A stretch of DNA of 64,000 bases from Umboniibacter marinipuniceus. GTDB lineage: Bacteria; Pseudomonadota; Gammaproteobacteria; Pseudomonadales; DSM-25080. The notes below the pieces were generated by a model, which worked only from the letters and a program-made list of their open reading frames with translations, was not told where the DNA came from and ran no database searches. The position numbers and the translations under genes are program-made. The stretch is taken from positions 18,387-82,386 of the forward strand of contig NZ_REFJ01000006.1 in the NCBI RefSeq assembly GCF_003688415.1. The letters run 5' to 3'. Numbering within the stretch: position 1 is the first letter of the stretch; each line of letters opens with the position of its first letter. This document shows positions 40,359 to 55,019 of this stretch, in pieces.

Positions 40359-41042
40359 TTACTTAGCTTTCTTCTTGCCAGTTTTAGCAGGTTTTGCTTC
40401 AACTGGTGCGTTATCGCCAATGATTTCGCCTTTGAATACGTAAACCTTGATGCCGATGATACCGTAGGTAGTCATTGCTTCAAATGTTCCGTAATCGATG
40501 TCAGCACGAAGTGTATGCAACGGCACACGACCTTCACGATACCACTCGGTACGAGCAATATCTGCGCCGCCTAGACGACCACTTAGCTGAATCTTGATAC
40601 CTTGCGCACCTTGACGCATTGCATTCTGTACCGCGCGCTTCATAGCACGACGGAACATAACACGACGTTCAAGCTGGCTACCGACGTTTTGAGCAACGAG
40701 AGTAGCATCTAGATCCGGCTTACGAATTTCTTCGATATTGATCTGCACAGGAACGCCCATCATCTTCGAGCATTCGTTGCGTAGAGTTTCAACATCTTCG
40801 CCTTTTTTACCAATCACGATACCAGGGCGAGCCGTGTGAATCGTAATGCGAGCTGACTGAGCTGGACGCTCAATCTGTACGCGGCTTACAGATGCATGTG
40901 CTAGCTTCTTCTTAATGAAGGCGCGCACTGTAAGATCAGCGTTAAGATTGTCAGCATAGGTTCCGCTGTTGGCATACCAAGTAGAATTATGATCCTTGAC
41001 AATGCCGAGGCGGATACCGATTGGATGTACTTTTTGACCCAT
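40359..41042 (-). CDS. rpsC: 30S ribosomal protein S3
   Basis: 227 residues. KH domain ([17 protein letters not shown]) and the C-domain [15 protein letters not shown] are clear; basic tail rich in Lys. S3 lines the mRNA entry. S10 operon. Confidence 0.98.
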   Translation of the reverse strand: MGQKVHPIGIRLGIVKDHNSTWYANSGTYADNLNADLTVRAFIKKKLAHASVSRVQIERPAQSARITIHTARPGIVIGKKGEDVETLRNECSKMMGVPVQINIEEIRKPDLDATLVAQNVGSQLERRVMFRRAMKRAVQNAMRQGAQGIKIQLSGRLGGADIARTEWYREGRVPLHTLRADIDYGTFEAMTTYGIIGIKVYVFKGEIIGDNAPVEAKPAKTGKKKAK

Positions 41043-41066
41043 GAAATGGTCTCCTACAACCTAAAG

Positions 41067-41399
41067 TTACTGTTCAGAAACTTTCACGGTGATATGACAA
41101 GTTCTCTTGAAGATTCGATCAGCACGTCCTTTCGCACGTGGCTTGATACGCTTCATTGTCATACCTTCGTCGACAAAGATTGTTGAAACCTTTAACTCGT
41201 CGACATCCGCACCTTCGTTATGCTCAGCGTTTGCAATTGCAGACTCGAGCACCTTCTTAATCAAACCAGCTGCTTTCTTGGAGCTGAAAGCTAGAATATC
41301 TAGCGCTTCTTCAACACCCTTGCCGCGAATCTGGTCTGCTACTAGGCGAGCTTTCTGCGCTGAGATGCGCGCGCCTTTTAACTTTGCAGCTACTTCCAT
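41067..41399 (-). CDS. rplV: 50S ribosomal protein L22
   Basis: 110 residues. [20 protein letters not shown] and [20 protein letters not shown]; the tunnel hairpin is intact, with no macrolide-resistance-type deletion visible. S10 operon. Confidence 0.98.
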   Translation of the reverse strand: MEVAAKLKGARISAQKARLVADQIRGKGVEEALDILAFSSKKAAGLIKKVLESAIANAEHNEGADVDELKVSTIFVDEGMTMKRIKPRAKGRADRIFKRTCHITVKVSEQ

Positions 41400-41416
41400 T
41401 TCCGTTACTCCAGTGT

Positions 41417-41695
41417 TTAACGCTTCTTAGCTTTCTTATCGACGATATGACCGCGATAGGTGCGGGTACCGGCGAACTCACCAAGCTTATGGCCGATCAT
41501 TTCTTCGTTGATTACAACTGGTACGTGTTGACGACCGTTGTGCACAGCGATGGTTAGACCGATCATTTCTGGCAAAATCATTGAACGACGCGACCAAGTC
41601 TTAACAGGGCGCTTGTCGTTAGCTTCAACTGCAGTTTGCACTTTTTTCATAAGGTGCAAATCTACAAATGGACCTTTTTTCAGTGAACGTGGCAC
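41417..41695 (-). CDS. rpsS: 30S ribosomal protein S19
   Basis: 92 residues. [19 protein letters not shown] and [16 protein letters not shown] are diagnostic. S10 operon, between rplB and rplV. Confidence 0.98.
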   Translation of the reverse strand: MPRSLKKGPFVDLHLMKKVQTAVEANDKRPVKTWSRRSMILPEMIGLTIAVHNGRQHVPVVINEEMIGHKLGEFAGTRTYRGHIVDKKAKKR

Positions 41696-41710
41696 TTTTG
41701 ATACCCTCCG

Positions 41711-42535
41711 TTACTTGCTGCGACGACGTACGATAAACTTATCGGTACGCTTGTTCGAGCGAGTCTTGTAACCCTTGGTTGGAACGCCCCAAGGAGATAC
41801 CGGATGACGGCCACCTGAAGTACGACCTTCACCACCACCATGTGGGTGATCTACTGGGTTCATTGCAACACCGCGTACTGTTGGACGAATACCGCGCCAG
41901 CGAGTGGCACCAGCTTTACCCAACGAGCGTAGACTGTGCTCTGAGTTAGAAACTTCACCTAACGTTGCGCGGCAATCAGCTGGAACCTTACGCATTTCGC
42001 CAGAGCGAAGACGTAGAGTTGCGTACTGACCTTCACGAGCAACTAACTGAACTGAAGTACCGGCTGAACGAGCAATCTGCGCGCCTTTGCCTGGCTTCAA
42101 TTCGATGCAGTGAATAACCGAACCTACTGGCATGTTGCGAAGTGGCAACGTGTTACCAGGTTTGATAGGTGCGGCGCTTCCGCTTTGCACAACGTCGCCA
42201 GCCTTCACGCCCTTAGGAGCAATGATGTAACGGCGCTCACCATCGGCATAACAAATCAGCGCGATGTGTGCTGTACGATTTGGATCGTACTCTAGACGTT
42301 CTACAGTTGCAGGGATACCATCTTTGTTACGACGGAAGTCGATAACACGGTAATGCTGCTTATGACCACCACCACGGTGACGCGTAGTGATACGGCCAGT
42401 GTTGTTACGACCACCTGACTTGCTCTTCTTTTCAAGAAGCGGCGCATACGGAGCACCTTTATGAAGCTCGGTGTTTACAACACTAACTACGTGACGACGG
42501 CCAGGAGATGTTGGTTTACGTTTAATAACTGCCAT
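41711..42535 (-). CDS. rplB: 50S ribosomal protein L2
   Basis: 274 residues. The C-terminal [20 protein letters not shown] loop, needed for peptidyl transferase, is complete. S10 operon. Confidence 0.98.
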   Translation of the reverse strand: MAVIKRKPTSPGRRHVVSVVNTELHKGAPYAPLLEKKSKSGGRNNTGRITTRHRGGGHKQHYRVIDFRRNKDGIPATVERLEYDPNRTAHIALICYADGERRYIIAPKGVKAGDVVQSGSAAPIKPGNTLPLRNMPVGSVIHCIELKPGKGAQIARSAGTSVQLVAREGQYATLRLRSGEMRKVPADCRATLGEVSNSEHSLRSLGKAGATRWRGIRPTVRGVAMNPVDHPHGGGEGRTSGGRHPVSPWGVPTKGYKTRSNKRTDKFIVRRRSK

Positions 42536-42547
42536 TATCTCTACCCC

Positions 42548-42844
42548 TTACTCGAACGTCGAGAAGTCGATGTCTTGACCTTCGGCCAAACGGACATACG
42601 CCTTCTTCCAATCGTTGCGCTTACCAATACCGTAACGAGTACGCTTGGTCTTGCCTTTAACGTTCAACAAACGAACTGACTCAACGTTAACGTTGAACAA
42701 CTTCTCGATAGCATGTTTCACTTCAAGCTTGTTGGCATCAGTTGTAACTTTGAACACTACAGTGTTTGCAGACTCAGCTGCTAGCGCTGCTTTCTCAGTA
42801 ACCTGAGGACCTAGCAGAACCTTGAATAGACGCTCTTGGTTCAT
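42548..42844 (-). CDS. rplW: 50S ribosomal protein L23
   Basis: 98 residues; binding site of trigger factor and SRP at the tunnel exit. [13 protein letters not shown] and [19 protein letters not shown] are typical. Starts inside the rplD stop (four-base overlap). Confidence 0.98.
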   Translation of the reverse strand: MNQERLFKVLLGPQVTEKAALAAESANTVVFKVTTDANKLEVKHAIEKLFNVNVESVRLLNVKGKTKRTRYGIGKRNDWKKAYVRLAEGQDIDFSTFE

Positions 42845-43455
42845 CCTAACATCTCCTCAAACTTCTTAAGGGCTTCAACTGTTACGATGACCTTCTCACG
42901 GTGCACAAGGCTAACTGGGTTAGCAGACACTGCGTCACAAACATCCACAGAGTGAACGTTACGTGAAGCGAGGTATAGGTTCTCAGAAACGGCTTCAGTC
43001 ACGATTAAAACGTGTTTTGCGTCAAAAGCAGCTAGCTTAGCTAGCAACGCCTTAGTTTTTGGCGCTTCAACATCAAACTGCTCAACAACAACCAAACGGT
43101 CAGTGCGGGCTAGTTCAGACAAAATGCACTGCATTGCTGCACGGTACATTTTCTTGTTGATTTTTTGACTGTGATCTTGTGGACGTGCAGCAAATGTTAC
43201 ACCGCCCCCACGCCAGATTGGTGAACGGATAGTACCGGCACGTGCGCGGCCACTACCTTTCTGTTTCCATGGCTTCTTACCGCCACCTGAAACATCTGAG
43301 CGTGTTTTCTGAGCGCGTGTACCTTGACGGGCACCGGCCAGATACGCCGTTACAGCCTGGTGAACCAGGTCGGCGTTAAACTCGCGACCAAAAGTAGCTT
43401 CAGAAACTTCAAGAGTTCCCTTTGCGCCTTCTGGTGTAGAAAGATTCAATTCCAT
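42841..43455 (-). CDS. rplD: 50S ribosomal protein L4
   Basis: 204 residues. The extended loop ([19 protein letters not shown]) reaches into the tunnel. In E. coli L4 also represses the S10 operon by attenuation in the rpsJ leader; whether that applies here is unknown. Four-base overlap with rplW. Confidence 0.98.
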   Translation of the reverse strand: MELNLSTPEGAKGTLEVSEATFGREFNADLVHQAVTAYLAGARQGTRAQKTRSDVSGGGKKPWKQKGSGRARAGTIRSPIWRGGGVTFAARPQDHSQKINKKMYRAAMQCILSELARTDRLVVVEQFDVEAPKTKALLAKLAAFDAKHVLIVTEAVSENLYLASRNVHSVDVCDAVSANPVSLVHREKVIVTVEALKKFEEMLG

Positions 43456-43466
43456 CGGTAACCTCC

Positions 43467-44099
43467 TCAGGATGCTTTAACTGCAGGCTTGACAACAATG
43501 TCAGAACCCGGAGCACCAGGGATTGCGCCCTTGATCAAAATAAGACCGCGTTCAGCGTCAACGCGAACGATTTCTAAACTTTGAACAGTTACGCGCTCAG
43601 ATCCCATGTGACCTGCCATTTTCTTGCCTTTAAAGACTCGACCAGGAGTCTGGCATTGGCCGATCGAACCAGGAGCACGGTGCGACAATGAGTTACCGTG
43701 TGTAGCGTCTTGCATGCTAAAGTTCCAGCGCTTTACGCCGCCCTGGAAACCTTTACCTTTAGACGTACCGGTTACATCTACTTTTTGTCCTGCTGCGAAC
43801 AAATCAAGTGGAACTTCACCACCGACTTCGAGATCGTGTCCTTCAACACGGAATTCCCAAAGACCACGACCAGCTTCTACGCCAGCCTTAGCAAAGTGAC
43901 CAGTTAATGATTTGTTTACGCGGGAGGCACGACGGCTACCAGTTGTGACTTGCACAGCGCTGTAACCATCAGTGTCGGCTGTTTTAACCTGCACAATGCG
44001 ATTGCTATCTACTTCAATCACAGAAACAGGGATAGACACACCTTCATCGGTAAAGACGCGGGTCATACCGCTCTTGCGTCCGACAATACCAATTGTCAT
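43467..44099 (-). CDS. rplC: 50S ribosomal protein L3
   Basis: 210 residues. [14 protein letters not shown] start and [20 protein letters not shown], which contains the Gln that is methylated by PrmB in E. coli. S10 operon, 109 bases after rpsJ. Confidence 0.98.
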   Translation of the reverse strand: MTIGIVGRKSGMTRVFTDEGVSIPVSVIEVDSNRIVQVKTADTDGYSAVQVTTGSRRASRVNKSLTGHFAKAGVEAGRGLWEFRVEGHDLEVGGEVPLDLFAAGQKVDVTGTSKGKGFQGGVKRWNFSMQDATHGNSLSHRAPGSIGQCQTPGRVFKGKKMAGHMGSERVTVQSLEIVRVDAERGLILIKGAIPGAPGSDIVVKPAVKAS

Positions 44100-44138
44100 G
44101 TTTTCACCTCTCGTGTACGGGGCTTAACCCTCTATGGC

Positions 44139-44182
44139 CGCCCCAATTTAGGGCGTTACACTAAGCTAACCAGGGTGGTTAG
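44139..44182 (-). promoter_or_regulatory. Two hairpins in the rpsJ-rplC spacer
   Basis: CTAACCA/TGGTTAG (44166-44172, 44176-44182, 3-base loop) and a 5-bp stem CGCCC/GGGCG (44139-44143, 44151-44155). Neither is followed by a T-run. They lie in the unusually long 109-base gap before rplC and may shape L3 translation or mRNA processing. Confidence 0.4.
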
Positions 44183-44208
44183 ACTTTGTATAATGTTGTG
44201 GGTTGCGA

Positions 44209-44520
44209 TTAACCGAGGCTAATTTGAACCTCGACACCAGCCGCCAAATCTAACTTCATCAACGCGTCAACAGTCTTCTCTGTTGGCTCAACGATGTCGA
44301 GCATGCGCTTATGGGTGCGAATTTCATACTGATCGCGCGCGTCTTTGTTGACGTGCGGAGAAACCAGGATGGTGTAACGCTCTTTGCGTGTAGGTAGAGG
44401 AATAGGACCACGTACCTGCGCGCCAGTGCGCTTCGCAGTATCGACAATTTCCTGAGCAGAAGCATCGATTAAACGATGATCAAATGCTTTCAGGCGAATG
44501 CGAATGCGTTGGCTCTGCAT
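44209..44520 (-). CDS. rpsJ: 30S ribosomal protein S10 (NusE)
   Basis: 103 residues. [19 protein letters not shown] and [15 protein letters not shown] are diagnostic. S10 also acts as NusE in antitermination and contacts NusG, encoded in this window. First gene of the S10 operon, with its own strong promoter 114 bases upstream. Confidence 0.98.
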   Translation of the reverse strand: MQSQRIRIRLKAFDHRLIDASAQEIVDTAKRTGAQVRGPIPLPTRKERYTILVSPHVNKDARDQYEIRTHKRMLDIVEPTEKTVDALMKLDLAAGVEVQISLG

Positions 44521-44538
44521 TGATTAAACTCCGATAAC

Positions 44539-44588
44539 ATGCTGACTTTACGCCAGCTTTCCTTCTTTCTTGCACCTAAAAATTAGGT
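44539..44588 (-). promoter_or_regulatory. S10 operon leader hairpins
   Basis: Within the roughly 105-base leader between the promoter and rpsJ, the minus strand can form ACCTAA/TTAGGT (44574-44588) and an imperfect GCTGGC/GTCAGC stem (44539-44556). The second sits close to the rpsJ start. Candidate target for L4-type autoregulation, but no similarity to the E. coli S10 leader can be shown by eye. Confidence 0.35.
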
Positions 44589-44633
44589 ACAGCAAACTCC
44601 CAAGACAAGCGAAAGCTTAAAATGGGAGCGCGA

Positions 44634-44662
44634 ATTCTATTGGGTCGTAAGTTCAATGTCAA
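44634..44662 (-). promoter_or_regulatory. Strong sigma70 promoter of the S10 operon
   Basis: Minus strand TTGACA (perfect consensus, 44662-44657), a 17-base spacer and TAGAAT (44639-44634), followed by the GC-rich discriminator TCGCGCTCCC. The same GCGCTCCC occurs after the rpsL promoter; GC-rich discriminators are typical of ppGpp/DksA-controlled genes. Confidence 0.85.
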
Positions 44663-44875
44663 GGACATATAAAGGCATCAACGCTTGACTCGAGTTAGAA
44701 CTTCTACTAACCCTCGTAGACACTAGCACTCCGCCAGTAGCAACCTCGAAAATCCATCAAGTCGCTTTTCAAACACCAGTCGCTATTTCGGACAACATTG
44801 CCCACCTGCTTTAGTGCAGAGTACTCGAGCGTCAACGCACAACTAGGTATGCTCAACGAGTATAAGCACGACTAG
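44663..44875. other. Intergenic stretch with no recognised feature
   Basis: Part of the 423-base divergent gap between rpsJ and the TPR/TonB-domain gene. I see no conserved gene, hairpin terminator or clear repeat in it. Confidence 0.6.
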
Positions 44876-44904
44876 TTGACCGATCCACAAGGCAATGTTC
44901 TACT
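44876..44904 (+). promoter_or_regulatory. Putative promoter for the TPR/TonB-domain gene
   Basis: TTGACC (44876-44881), 17-base spacer, TCTACT (44899-44904; 4 of 6 to consensus), 39 bases before the ATG at 44944. Confidence 0.4.
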
Positions 44905-44943
44905 TCGTCCTTGTATGTCGAATTAATCAATGTAGGACACACT

Positions 44944-46194
44944 ATGAACATATTAAAAGGGCTAGTTTTTGCCCCTCTTATAGCGCTCGCGCCTAGCGCC
45001 TTGAGCGAGGGCGTTCCAACTAGCGTAGTGCCGACCACCTATACTAGCGCTGAAACGATCACCATGGATCTTACGATTAACGCAATTGAAATCTCGAAGG
45101 CGAATCACAACACTATCAGCTCGGCACGATATTTCGAACAAGCTATCAACGCCGCCGCGGGGATGCAACCACCCCACCCTGGCCTTGCAACGATTGGCGA
45201 TCAATACCTCTCTTTTCTCCGCGAGACCCCCGAATCCAGCTGTGAGTGCGGCCATCGAATAGAGGAAACTATTATTACGTTGACCGACGGGCTAGAGCAA
45301 GCGGGCGCCGACCCCTACGAAGCCTTCTCAGCGTACTACAGAGGTGCGCAAGCCCTGCTCAGACACTCACACGACCTTCCTAATGGATACGACCACAATC
45401 GACTCGCAGATATAGCATTGGATATGTCCTCTGATTTATTTCCTGAAGGAAGCATTCAGCGGGTAGAAGCTCAGCTTGGGATGGCGTCGGTACTCAGCGA
45501 GTCTTCACTAAAGAGAAAAAAGGCGAAGTCCCGAGCGCTTGCCGAAAACGCACTAGAGGCACTCGACGAAAATTTTCCTAGCAACGAACAGACAACAAAA
45601 CGGCAATTAGCACACCACCTCATGGGCATGTACTATTTGTCAGAAAATCGACTTTCAAGAGCTGAAGGTAGCTTTTCCGGCCTGCTCGAAGTAGAGGGAA
45701 GTAGCAAGCAAGACAATCGATATGTTCTAGCAGCCCACGCCAACTTAGTTAACATTTACTCTCGAAGGGGAGAAACAGAGCTTGCAACTGAACACTGTAT
45801 CGCTATTTCAGAACGCGTTCCGTTTTCGGAAACCGAGGAACAATATCCCATTTATAGACCAGCACGTATCTATCCACAACGACTACTTCGAGAACAAGTT
45901 GAGGGCTCGGTGGTAGTAGAATTCACCATCGACGCCACAGGGCAAACTTCGGAGCTTAATATTATCGAAAGCGAATTACATATCGGCAGCTCTAGCTACG
46001 AGAATACTCGCTTTACTCGACTCATTGAGGAGGCTTCGCTCGAAGAAATAAGCGAGTATCGCTATGCGCCTATGGTAGTGAACGGCGTACCGACTGCCGT
46101 CGAGGCGGTTAGAACTCGAGTTGTCTACTCACTTGCAAAATCAACAGGTCGAAGCGCAGATCGCAGTAGTACCTACACACGCATACGTAACTGA
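44944..46194 (+). CDS. Exported protein with TPR-like region and TonB C-terminal domain
   Basis: 416 residues from the ATG at 44944, selected because AGGA lies seven bases upstream and a signal peptide starts there (MNILKGLVFAPLIALAPSA). The middle (about 30-300) is helical with TPR-like repeats (YYLSENRLSRAEGSFSGLLE, YVLAAHANLVNIYSRRGETE). The C-terminal 90 residues (YPQRLLREQVEGSVVVEFTI, YRYAPMVVNGVPT) match the TonB/TolA-type C-terminal domain. There is no N-terminal membrane anchor beyond the signal peptide and no Pro-rich TonB linker, so it is not a classical TonB; it may act in the periplasm in cell-envelope assembly or as an energy-transduction adaptor. It stands against the direction of the surrounding ribosomal operons and uses AGA, CGA and ATA codons that the ribosomal genes avoid. 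Confidence 0.75.
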   Translation: MNILKGLVFAPLIALAPSALSEGVPTSVVPTTYTSAETITMDLTINAIEISKANHNTISSARYFEQAINAAAGMQPPHPGLATIGDQYLSFLRETPESSCECGHRIEETIITLTDGLEQAGADPYEAFSAYYRGAQALLRHSHDLPNGYDHNRLADIALDMSSDLFPEGSIQRVEAQLGMASVLSESSLKRKKAKSRALAENALEALDENFPSNEQTTKRQLAHHLMGMYYLSENRLSRAEGSFSGLLEVEGSSKQDNRYVLAAHANLVNIYSRRGETELATEHCIAISERVPFSETEEQYPIYRPARIYPQRLLREQVEGSVVVEFTIDATGQTSELNIIESELHIGSSSYENTRFTRLIEEASLEEISEYRYAPMVVNGVPTAVEAVRTRVVYSLAKSTGRSADRSSTYTRIRN

Positions 46195-46215
46195 TAACTC
46201 CGCAACCCAGAAACT

Positions 46216-46245
46216 AAAAAGGCTGCCCGAAGGCAGCCTTTTTTA
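46216..46245. terminator. Bidirectional terminator between TPR/TonB-domain gene and tuf
   Basis: Stem AAAAAGGCTGCC with GGCAGCCTTTTT (46216-46227, 46232-46243), four-base loop, T-runs on both strands. Ends both convergent transcripts. Confidence 0.92.
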
Positions 46246-46261
46246 ATACGCGTATTTAAGA

Positions 46262-47485
46262 TTATTCTACGATCTTAGAAACAACGCCGGCGCCTACAGT
46301 ACGGCCACCTTCACGGATTGCGAAACGCAAACCTTCTTCCATCGCGATAGGCGCGATAAGTGTAACGTGCATTGCAACGTTATCACCAGGCATTACCATT
46401 TCAGTGCCTTCTGGAAGCTCACAAGAACCAGTCACGTCAGTTGTACGGAAGTAGAACTGTGGACGGTAGCCCTTGAAGAAAGGAGTGTGACGTCCACCTT
46501 CGTCTTTCGACAAAACGTATACTTCACAATCGAATACTGTGTGCGGCTTGATTGAACCCGGCTTAGCCATAACCTGACCACGCTCAACGTCATCACGCTT
46601 AGTACCACGTAGCAGTGCACCAATGTTCTCACCTGCACGACCTTCGTCAAGCAACTTACGGAACATTTCAACACCAGTACAAGTAGTAGTAGTTGTCTCA
46701 CGGATACCGATAAGCTCAACTTCGTCACCTACGTTTACGATACCACGCTCAACACGGCCTGTTACTACAGTACCACGACCAGCGATTGAGAATACGTCTT
46801 CGATAGGCATCAAGAATGCACCATCTACCGCACGCTCTGGCTCAGGGATGTAAGAATCAAGTGTTTCAACTAGCTTAGCAACCGCTGTGGTTCCCAAACC
46901 ATGCTCATCTTGACCGTTCAACGCCATAAGCGCAGAACCTGGGATGATTGGCGTGTCGTCACCTGGGAATTCGTACTGCTCAAGAATCTCACGAATTTCC
47001 ATTTCAACTAGCTCTAGCATCTCTTCGTATTCTTCTGAATCAACGCCGCCACAATCTTCTGCAAGCAGGTCAGCTTTGTTCAAGAATACTACGATGTAAG
47101 GTACACCTACCTGACGAGATAGCAAGATGTGCTCACGAGTCTGTGGCATTGGGCCATCAGTCGCGCCACATACTAGGATTGCACCGTCCATCTGCGCAGC
47201 ACCAGTGATCATGTTCTTAACATAATCCGCGTGCCCTGGGCAGTCTACGTGTGCGTAGTGACGTGTTGGTGAATCATACTCAACGTGTGAAGTTGCGATC
47301 GTGATACCACGCTCACGCTCTTCAGGAGCGTTATCGATACCGTCAAACGCTACCGCTGTACCGCCGTAAACTTCTGCACATACGCGAGTAAGTGCTGCAG
47401 TTAGAGTTGTTTTACCATGGTCAACGTGACCGATTGTGCCCACGTTTACGTGGGGCTTGGAACGTTCAAATTTTTCTTTTGCCAC
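46262..47485 (-). CDS. tuf: Elongation factor Tu, copy 1 (str operon)
   Basis: 407 residues. GTPase motifs [17 protein letters not shown] and NKADL; delivers aminoacyl-tRNA to the ribosome. It is 25 bases after fusA with no terminator between, so it belongs to the str operon. The protein is about 13 residues longer than E. coli EF-Tu, partly through an acidic segment around residue 145-155 ([14 protein letters not shown]). Nearly identical to the second copy at the right end of the window. Confidence 0.98.
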   Translation of the reverse strand: MAKEKFERSKPHVNVGTIGHVDHGKTTLTAALTRVCAEVYGGTAVAFDGIDNAPEERERGITIATSHVEYDSPTRHYAHVDCPGHADYVKNMITGAAQMDGAILVCGATDGPMPQTREHILLSRQVGVPYIVVFLNKADLLAEDCGGVDSEEYEEMLELVEMEIREILEQYEFPGDDTPIIPGSALMALNGQDEHGLGTTAVAKLVETLDSYIPEPERAVDGAFLMPIEDVFSIAGRGTVVTGRVERGIVNVGDEVELIGIRETTTTTCTGVEMFRKLLDEGRAGENIGALLRGTKRDDVERGQVMAKPGSIKPHTVFDCEVYVLSKDEGGRHTPFFKGYRPQFYFRTTDVTGSCELPEGTEMVMPGDNVAMHVTLIAPIAMEEGLRFAIREGGRTVGAGVVSKIVE

Positions 47486-47510
47486 GACTAGTGTCCTCGA
47501 TAGCTAACAG

Positions 47511-49613
47511 TTAAGAAACATGATTCTTAGCGATGACTGAATCAGCCACGCTACTCGGAGCCTCAGAATACTTAGAGAACTCCATCGTATAGGTCGCTCG
47601 ACCTTGGGTTGCAGAACGCAGGTCGGTTGCGTAACCGAACATCTCCGCCAAAGGGACTTCGGCATTGACAACCTTTCCTGAAGCACTTTCCTCCATTCCA
47701 GAAATAAGGCCACGTCGGCGGTTTAAATCACCAACAACATCACCCATATTTTCCTCTGGAGTTACTACTTCAACCTTCATGACTGGTTCCATCAGGATAA
47801 CATCGCCTTCTTCTGCCAACTTACGAGTTGCCATACCGGCAGCGATCTTAAACGCCATCTCTGAAGAGTCCACATCGTGATACGATCCATCGTATACGGT
47901 AGCCTTCAAACCAATCAATGGGTAGCCCGCAAGAACACCATTCTGCATTTGCTCTTCGATACCCTTACCAACCGCTGGAATGTATTCACGAGGAACAACA
48001 CCACCAACGATCTCGTTGATAAACTCTAAACCCTCTTCCTCTGACGGTTCAAACTTAATTCTTACATGGCCGTACTGGCCTTTACCGCCGGACTGTCGAA
48101 CGAACTTACCTTCGATGTCACAGCTGCTCTTAATCGCTTCGCGGTAAGCAACCTGAGGCTTACCAATATTTGCCTCAACGTTAAACTCTCGGCGCATACG
48201 GTCAACTAACACATCGAGGTGTAGCTCACCCATGCCAGAGATAATACACTGACCCGTTTCAGGATCAGTTTTAACGCGGAACGACGGATCTTCCTGCGCC
48301 AACTTACTTAGTGCAATACCCATGCGCTCCTGATCGGGCTTCGAACGAGGCTCAACCGCCACCGAAATAACCGGCTCAGGGAACTCCATACGTTCAAGCA
48401 CGATAGGCTTCTTCATATCGCAAAGCGTGTCGCCTGTGGTGACGTCCTTCAGACCCACCGCAGCGGCAATATCACCTGCCAAAACTTCGGTTATTTCCTG
48501 GCGATCGTTAGCGTGCATCTGCACCATTCGACCAACACGCTCGCGTTTTTCTTTTACCGAGTTAAACACGGCCGTTCCGGTTTCCAACTTACCCGAGTAG
48601 ACTCGGAAGAAAGTTAGTGTTCCCACAAACGGGTCCGTTGCAATCTTAAAAGCTAGCGCAGCAAACGGCGCATCGTCCTTAGCTTCACGCGCTTCAACGG
48701 TTTCATCTTTATCAAGCAAATGACCTTCGATTGCCTTAACTTCAGTTGGCGATGGCATGTACTCAATAACTGCATCCAGGACTGCCTGAACACCTTTATT
48801 CTTAAACGCTGAGCCACCAAAAACCGGCACGATTTCATTCGCTAAGGTTCGCTGACGAATAGCCGACTTAATCTCCGCTTCGCTGAGATCACCTCCCTCG
48901 AGGTACTTTTCCATCAATTCGTCATTAGCTTCAGCTGCTGTCTCAATGAGGAATTCACGCGCTTCATCGCACTCATCCTTCATTTCAGCAGGAATGTCAC
49001 CGTACTCAAAGGACATCCCCTGATCAGCTTCACTCCAAAGAATTGCCTTCATCTTGATAAGATCGACAACCCCTTTAAATTCATCTTCAGCACCAATGGT
49101 TAATTGCATTGGCACAGCATTAGCACCTAGACGCTCACGGAGCTGCTCTACAACGCTATTATAATCCGCACCTGCTCGATCCATCTTGTTGACAAAGACA
49201 ACGCGAGGCACTTCATATTTGTTGGCTTGACGCCATACTGTTTCGGTTTGTGGCTGCACACCGGACGAACCACACAACACAACAACAGCACCATCCAGAA
49301 CACGGAGCGAACGCTCTACCTCAATAGTGAAGTCTACGTGCCCAGGGGTATCGATAATATTAATACGGTGCTCATCAAACTGAGCATCCATTCCCCGCCA
49401 GAAGCAGGTTGTAGCCGCAGAGGTAATAGTAATACCACGCTCTTGCTCTTGCTCCATCCAATCCATCGTTGCGGCACCGTCATGTACCTCACCAATTTTG
49501 TGAGATAATCCAGTATAGAACAGCACACGCTCGGTGGTAGTTGTTTTACCAGCGTCAACGTGAGCAACAATACCAATGTTACGGTAACGATTAATTGGGG
49601 TTTTACGAGCCAC
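47511..49613 (-). CDS. fusA: Elongation factor G
   Basis: 700 residues; translocase GTPase. GTPase motifs [24 protein letters not shown] and NKMDRAG, followed by domains II-V ending near [15 protein letters not shown]. str operon, between rpsG and tuf. A hairpin with T-run precedes it (49651-49679). Confidence 0.98.
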   Translation of the reverse strand: MARKTPINRYRNIGIVAHVDAGKTTTTERVLFYTGLSHKIGEVHDGAATMDWMEQEQERGITITSAATTCFWRGMDAQFDEHRINIIDTPGHVDFTIEVERSLRVLDGAVVVLCGSSGVQPQTETVWRQANKYEVPRVVFVNKMDRAGADYNSVVEQLRERLGANAVPMQLTIGAEDEFKGVVDLIKMKAILWSEADQGMSFEYGDIPAEMKDECDEAREFLIETAAEANDELMEKYLEGGDLSEAEIKSAIRQRTLANEIVPVFGGSAFKNKGVQAVLDAVIEYMPSPTEVKAIEGHLLDKDETVEAREAKDDAPFAALAFKIATDPFVGTLTFFRVYSGKLETGTAVFNSVKEKRERVGRMVQMHANDRQEITEVLAGDIAAAVGLKDVTTGDTLCDMKKPIVLERMEFPEPVISVAVEPRSKPDQERMGIALSKLAQEDPSFRVKTDPETGQCIISGMGELHLDVLVDRMRREFNVEANIGKPQVAYREAIKSSCDIEGKFVRQSGGKGQYGHVRIKFEPSEEEGLEFINEIVGGVVPREYIPAVGKGIEEQMQNGVLAGYPLIGLKATVYDGSYHDVDSSEMAFKIAAGMATRKLAEEGDVILMEPVMKVEVVTPEENMGDVVGDLNRRRGLISGMEESASGKVVNAEVPLAEMFGYATDLRSATQGRATYTMEFSKYSEAPSSVADSVIAKNHVS

Positions 49614-49650
49614 TACAAATAATTCCTAATTTTTTAGGGTACTTCATGGG

Positions 49651-49679
49651 AAAAAGGCAGCTGTCGAAACAGCCGCCTT
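49651..49679 (-). terminator. Attenuator-like hairpin between rpsG and fusA
   Basis: Minus strand stem of 11 positions with 10 paired (49654-49664 with 49669-49679), closed by a TTCG tetraloop (UUCG in RNA) and followed by five T. It has the form of an intrinsic terminator inside the str operon, so fusA-tuf may be expressed below or differently from rpsLG. Confidence 0.65.
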
Positions 49680-49710
49680 AATCTCGCGAAGAATTCTAAC
49701 TCCAACTTCT

Positions 49711-50181
49711 TTAGAAGCGGAAGTGAGAGAACGCCTTGTTGGCTTCCGCCATACGGTGTACATCTTCACGTTTCTTAACCGCGCCACCTTTCTGTGCTGC
49801 TGCGTCAAGAATTTCGCCGGCTAGACGTCCTGGCATGGACTTCTCACCACGGCTACGTGCAAACTCAACCAACCAACGCATAGCAAGAGCTGTACGACGT
49901 GCTGGACGAACTTCAACCGGCACCTGGTAAGTTGCACCACCCACACGGCGAGACTTAACCTCAACCATTGGAGCGACGTTTTCTAGCGCTTCTTTGAATA
50001 CTTCTAGTGCATCGCCTTCTGACTTTGCTGCGATAGTATCAAGTGCGCCATATACAATACGTTCTGAAAGCGACTTCTTACCGCTAACCATAACGTGGTT
50101 GATGAATTTCGCTAGCGTAACATCACCGAACTTTGGATCCGGTAGAATTTCGCGTTTTGCGACAACTCGTCTTCTTGGCAT
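49711..50181 (-). CDS. rpsG: 30S ribosomal protein S7
   Basis: 156 residues. [20 protein letters not shown] and [20 protein letters not shown] are diagnostic. Primary binder of the 16S 3' domain and, in E. coli, repressor of the str operon. 73 bases after rpsL. Confidence 0.98.
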   Translation of the reverse strand: MPRRRVVAKREILPDPKFGDVTLAKFINHVMVSGKKSLSERIVYGALDTIAAKSEGDALEVFKEALENVAPMVEVKSRRVGGATYQVPVEVRPARRTALAMRWLVEFARSRGEKSMPGRLAGEILDAAAQKGGAVKKREDVHRMAEANKAFSHFRF

Positions 50182-50207
50182 AATAAAACCCTCTTCTTCA
50201 GGCTTTC

Positions 50208-50229
50208 CTAGGACTGTAAGCCAGCCTAG
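50208..50229 (-). promoter_or_regulatory. Hairpin in the rpsL-rpsG spacer
   Basis: CTAGG/CCTAG extended by CTG/CAG with one bulged base. It lies in the position where S7 binds its own mRNA in E. coli; functional equivalence is inference. Confidence 0.35.
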
Positions 50230-50254
50230 ACCTTACTCGATTCTCTAGAAACGC

Positions 50255-50629
50255 TTACGCTTTAGGACGCTTAGCACCGTACTTAGAACGGCCCTGACGG
50301 CGATCACTAACACCTGATGTATCCAATGTGCCTCGAACGGTGTGATAACGCACACCAGGCAAATCTTTTACACGACCGCCACGAATCAACACAACACTGT
50401 GCTCTTGCAAGTTGTGACCTTCACCACCAATGTAGGAAGTCACTTCAAAGCCGTTCGTTAGACGAACACGGCAAACCTTACGAAGTGCAGAGTTTGGTTT
50501 CTTCGGGGTAGTAGTGTAAACACGAGTACATACACCACGGCGCTGCGGACATGCCTGCAAAGCAGGAACGTCAGTCTTAATGACTTTGCGCTTTCTAGGC
50601 TTACGAACCAACTGGTTGATCGTTGCCAT
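50255..50629 (-). CDS. rpsL: 30S ribosomal protein S12
   Basis: 124 residues from the ATG at 50629 ([12 protein letters not shown]) with GGAG upstream. Lys43 ([12 protein letters not shown]) and Lys88 ([11 protein letters not shown]) are wild type, so no streptomycin-resistance substitution is present. Contains the Asp that is beta-methylthiolated in many bacteria (VKDLPG). First gene of the str operon. Confidence 0.98.
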   Translation of the reverse strand: MATINQLVRKPRKRKVIKTDVPALQACPQRRGVCTRVYTTTPKKPNSALRKVCRVRLTNGFEVTSYIGGEGHNLQEHSVVLIRGGRVKDLPGVRYHTVRGTLDTSGVSDRRQGRSKYGAKRPKA

Positions 50630-50661
50630 TAAACTACTCCAATTCAATAATATCTAAAAAT

Positions 50662-50702
50662 GTTACTTAGAAACTAAGTAACGGCTCCCATTTATAGGGA
50701 GC
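50662..50702 (-). promoter_or_regulatory. rpsL leader hairpins
   Basis: A 9-bp perfect stem GTTACTTAG/CTAAGTAAC with 3-base loop (50662-50682) and a 6-bp stem GCTCCC/GGGAGC (50684-50702). The second covers the expected transcription start, so only the first is certain to be in the mRNA. Confidence 0.5.
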
Positions 50703-50706
50703 GCGC

Positions 50707-50735
50707 ATTGTATAGATGGTGATCAAGTGCGTCAA
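50707..50735 (-). promoter_or_regulatory. Strong sigma70 promoter of the str operon
   Basis: Minus strand TTGACG (50735-50730), 17-base spacer, TACAAT (50712-50707), then GCGCGCTCCC. A GAGGGG/CCCCTC hairpin (50736-50750) abuts the -35 and may mark the end of the rpoBC transcript, though it has no T-run. Confidence 0.85.
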
Positions 50736-50764
50736 GAGGGGATTCCCCTCCTAACGCGACCATC

Positions 50765-54964
<4,200 letters not shown>

Positions 54965-55019
54965 GGTATTTCCTCCACTACGCAGGCGAAGCCGGAATGG
55001 CCTCGCCTACTGATTCAAC

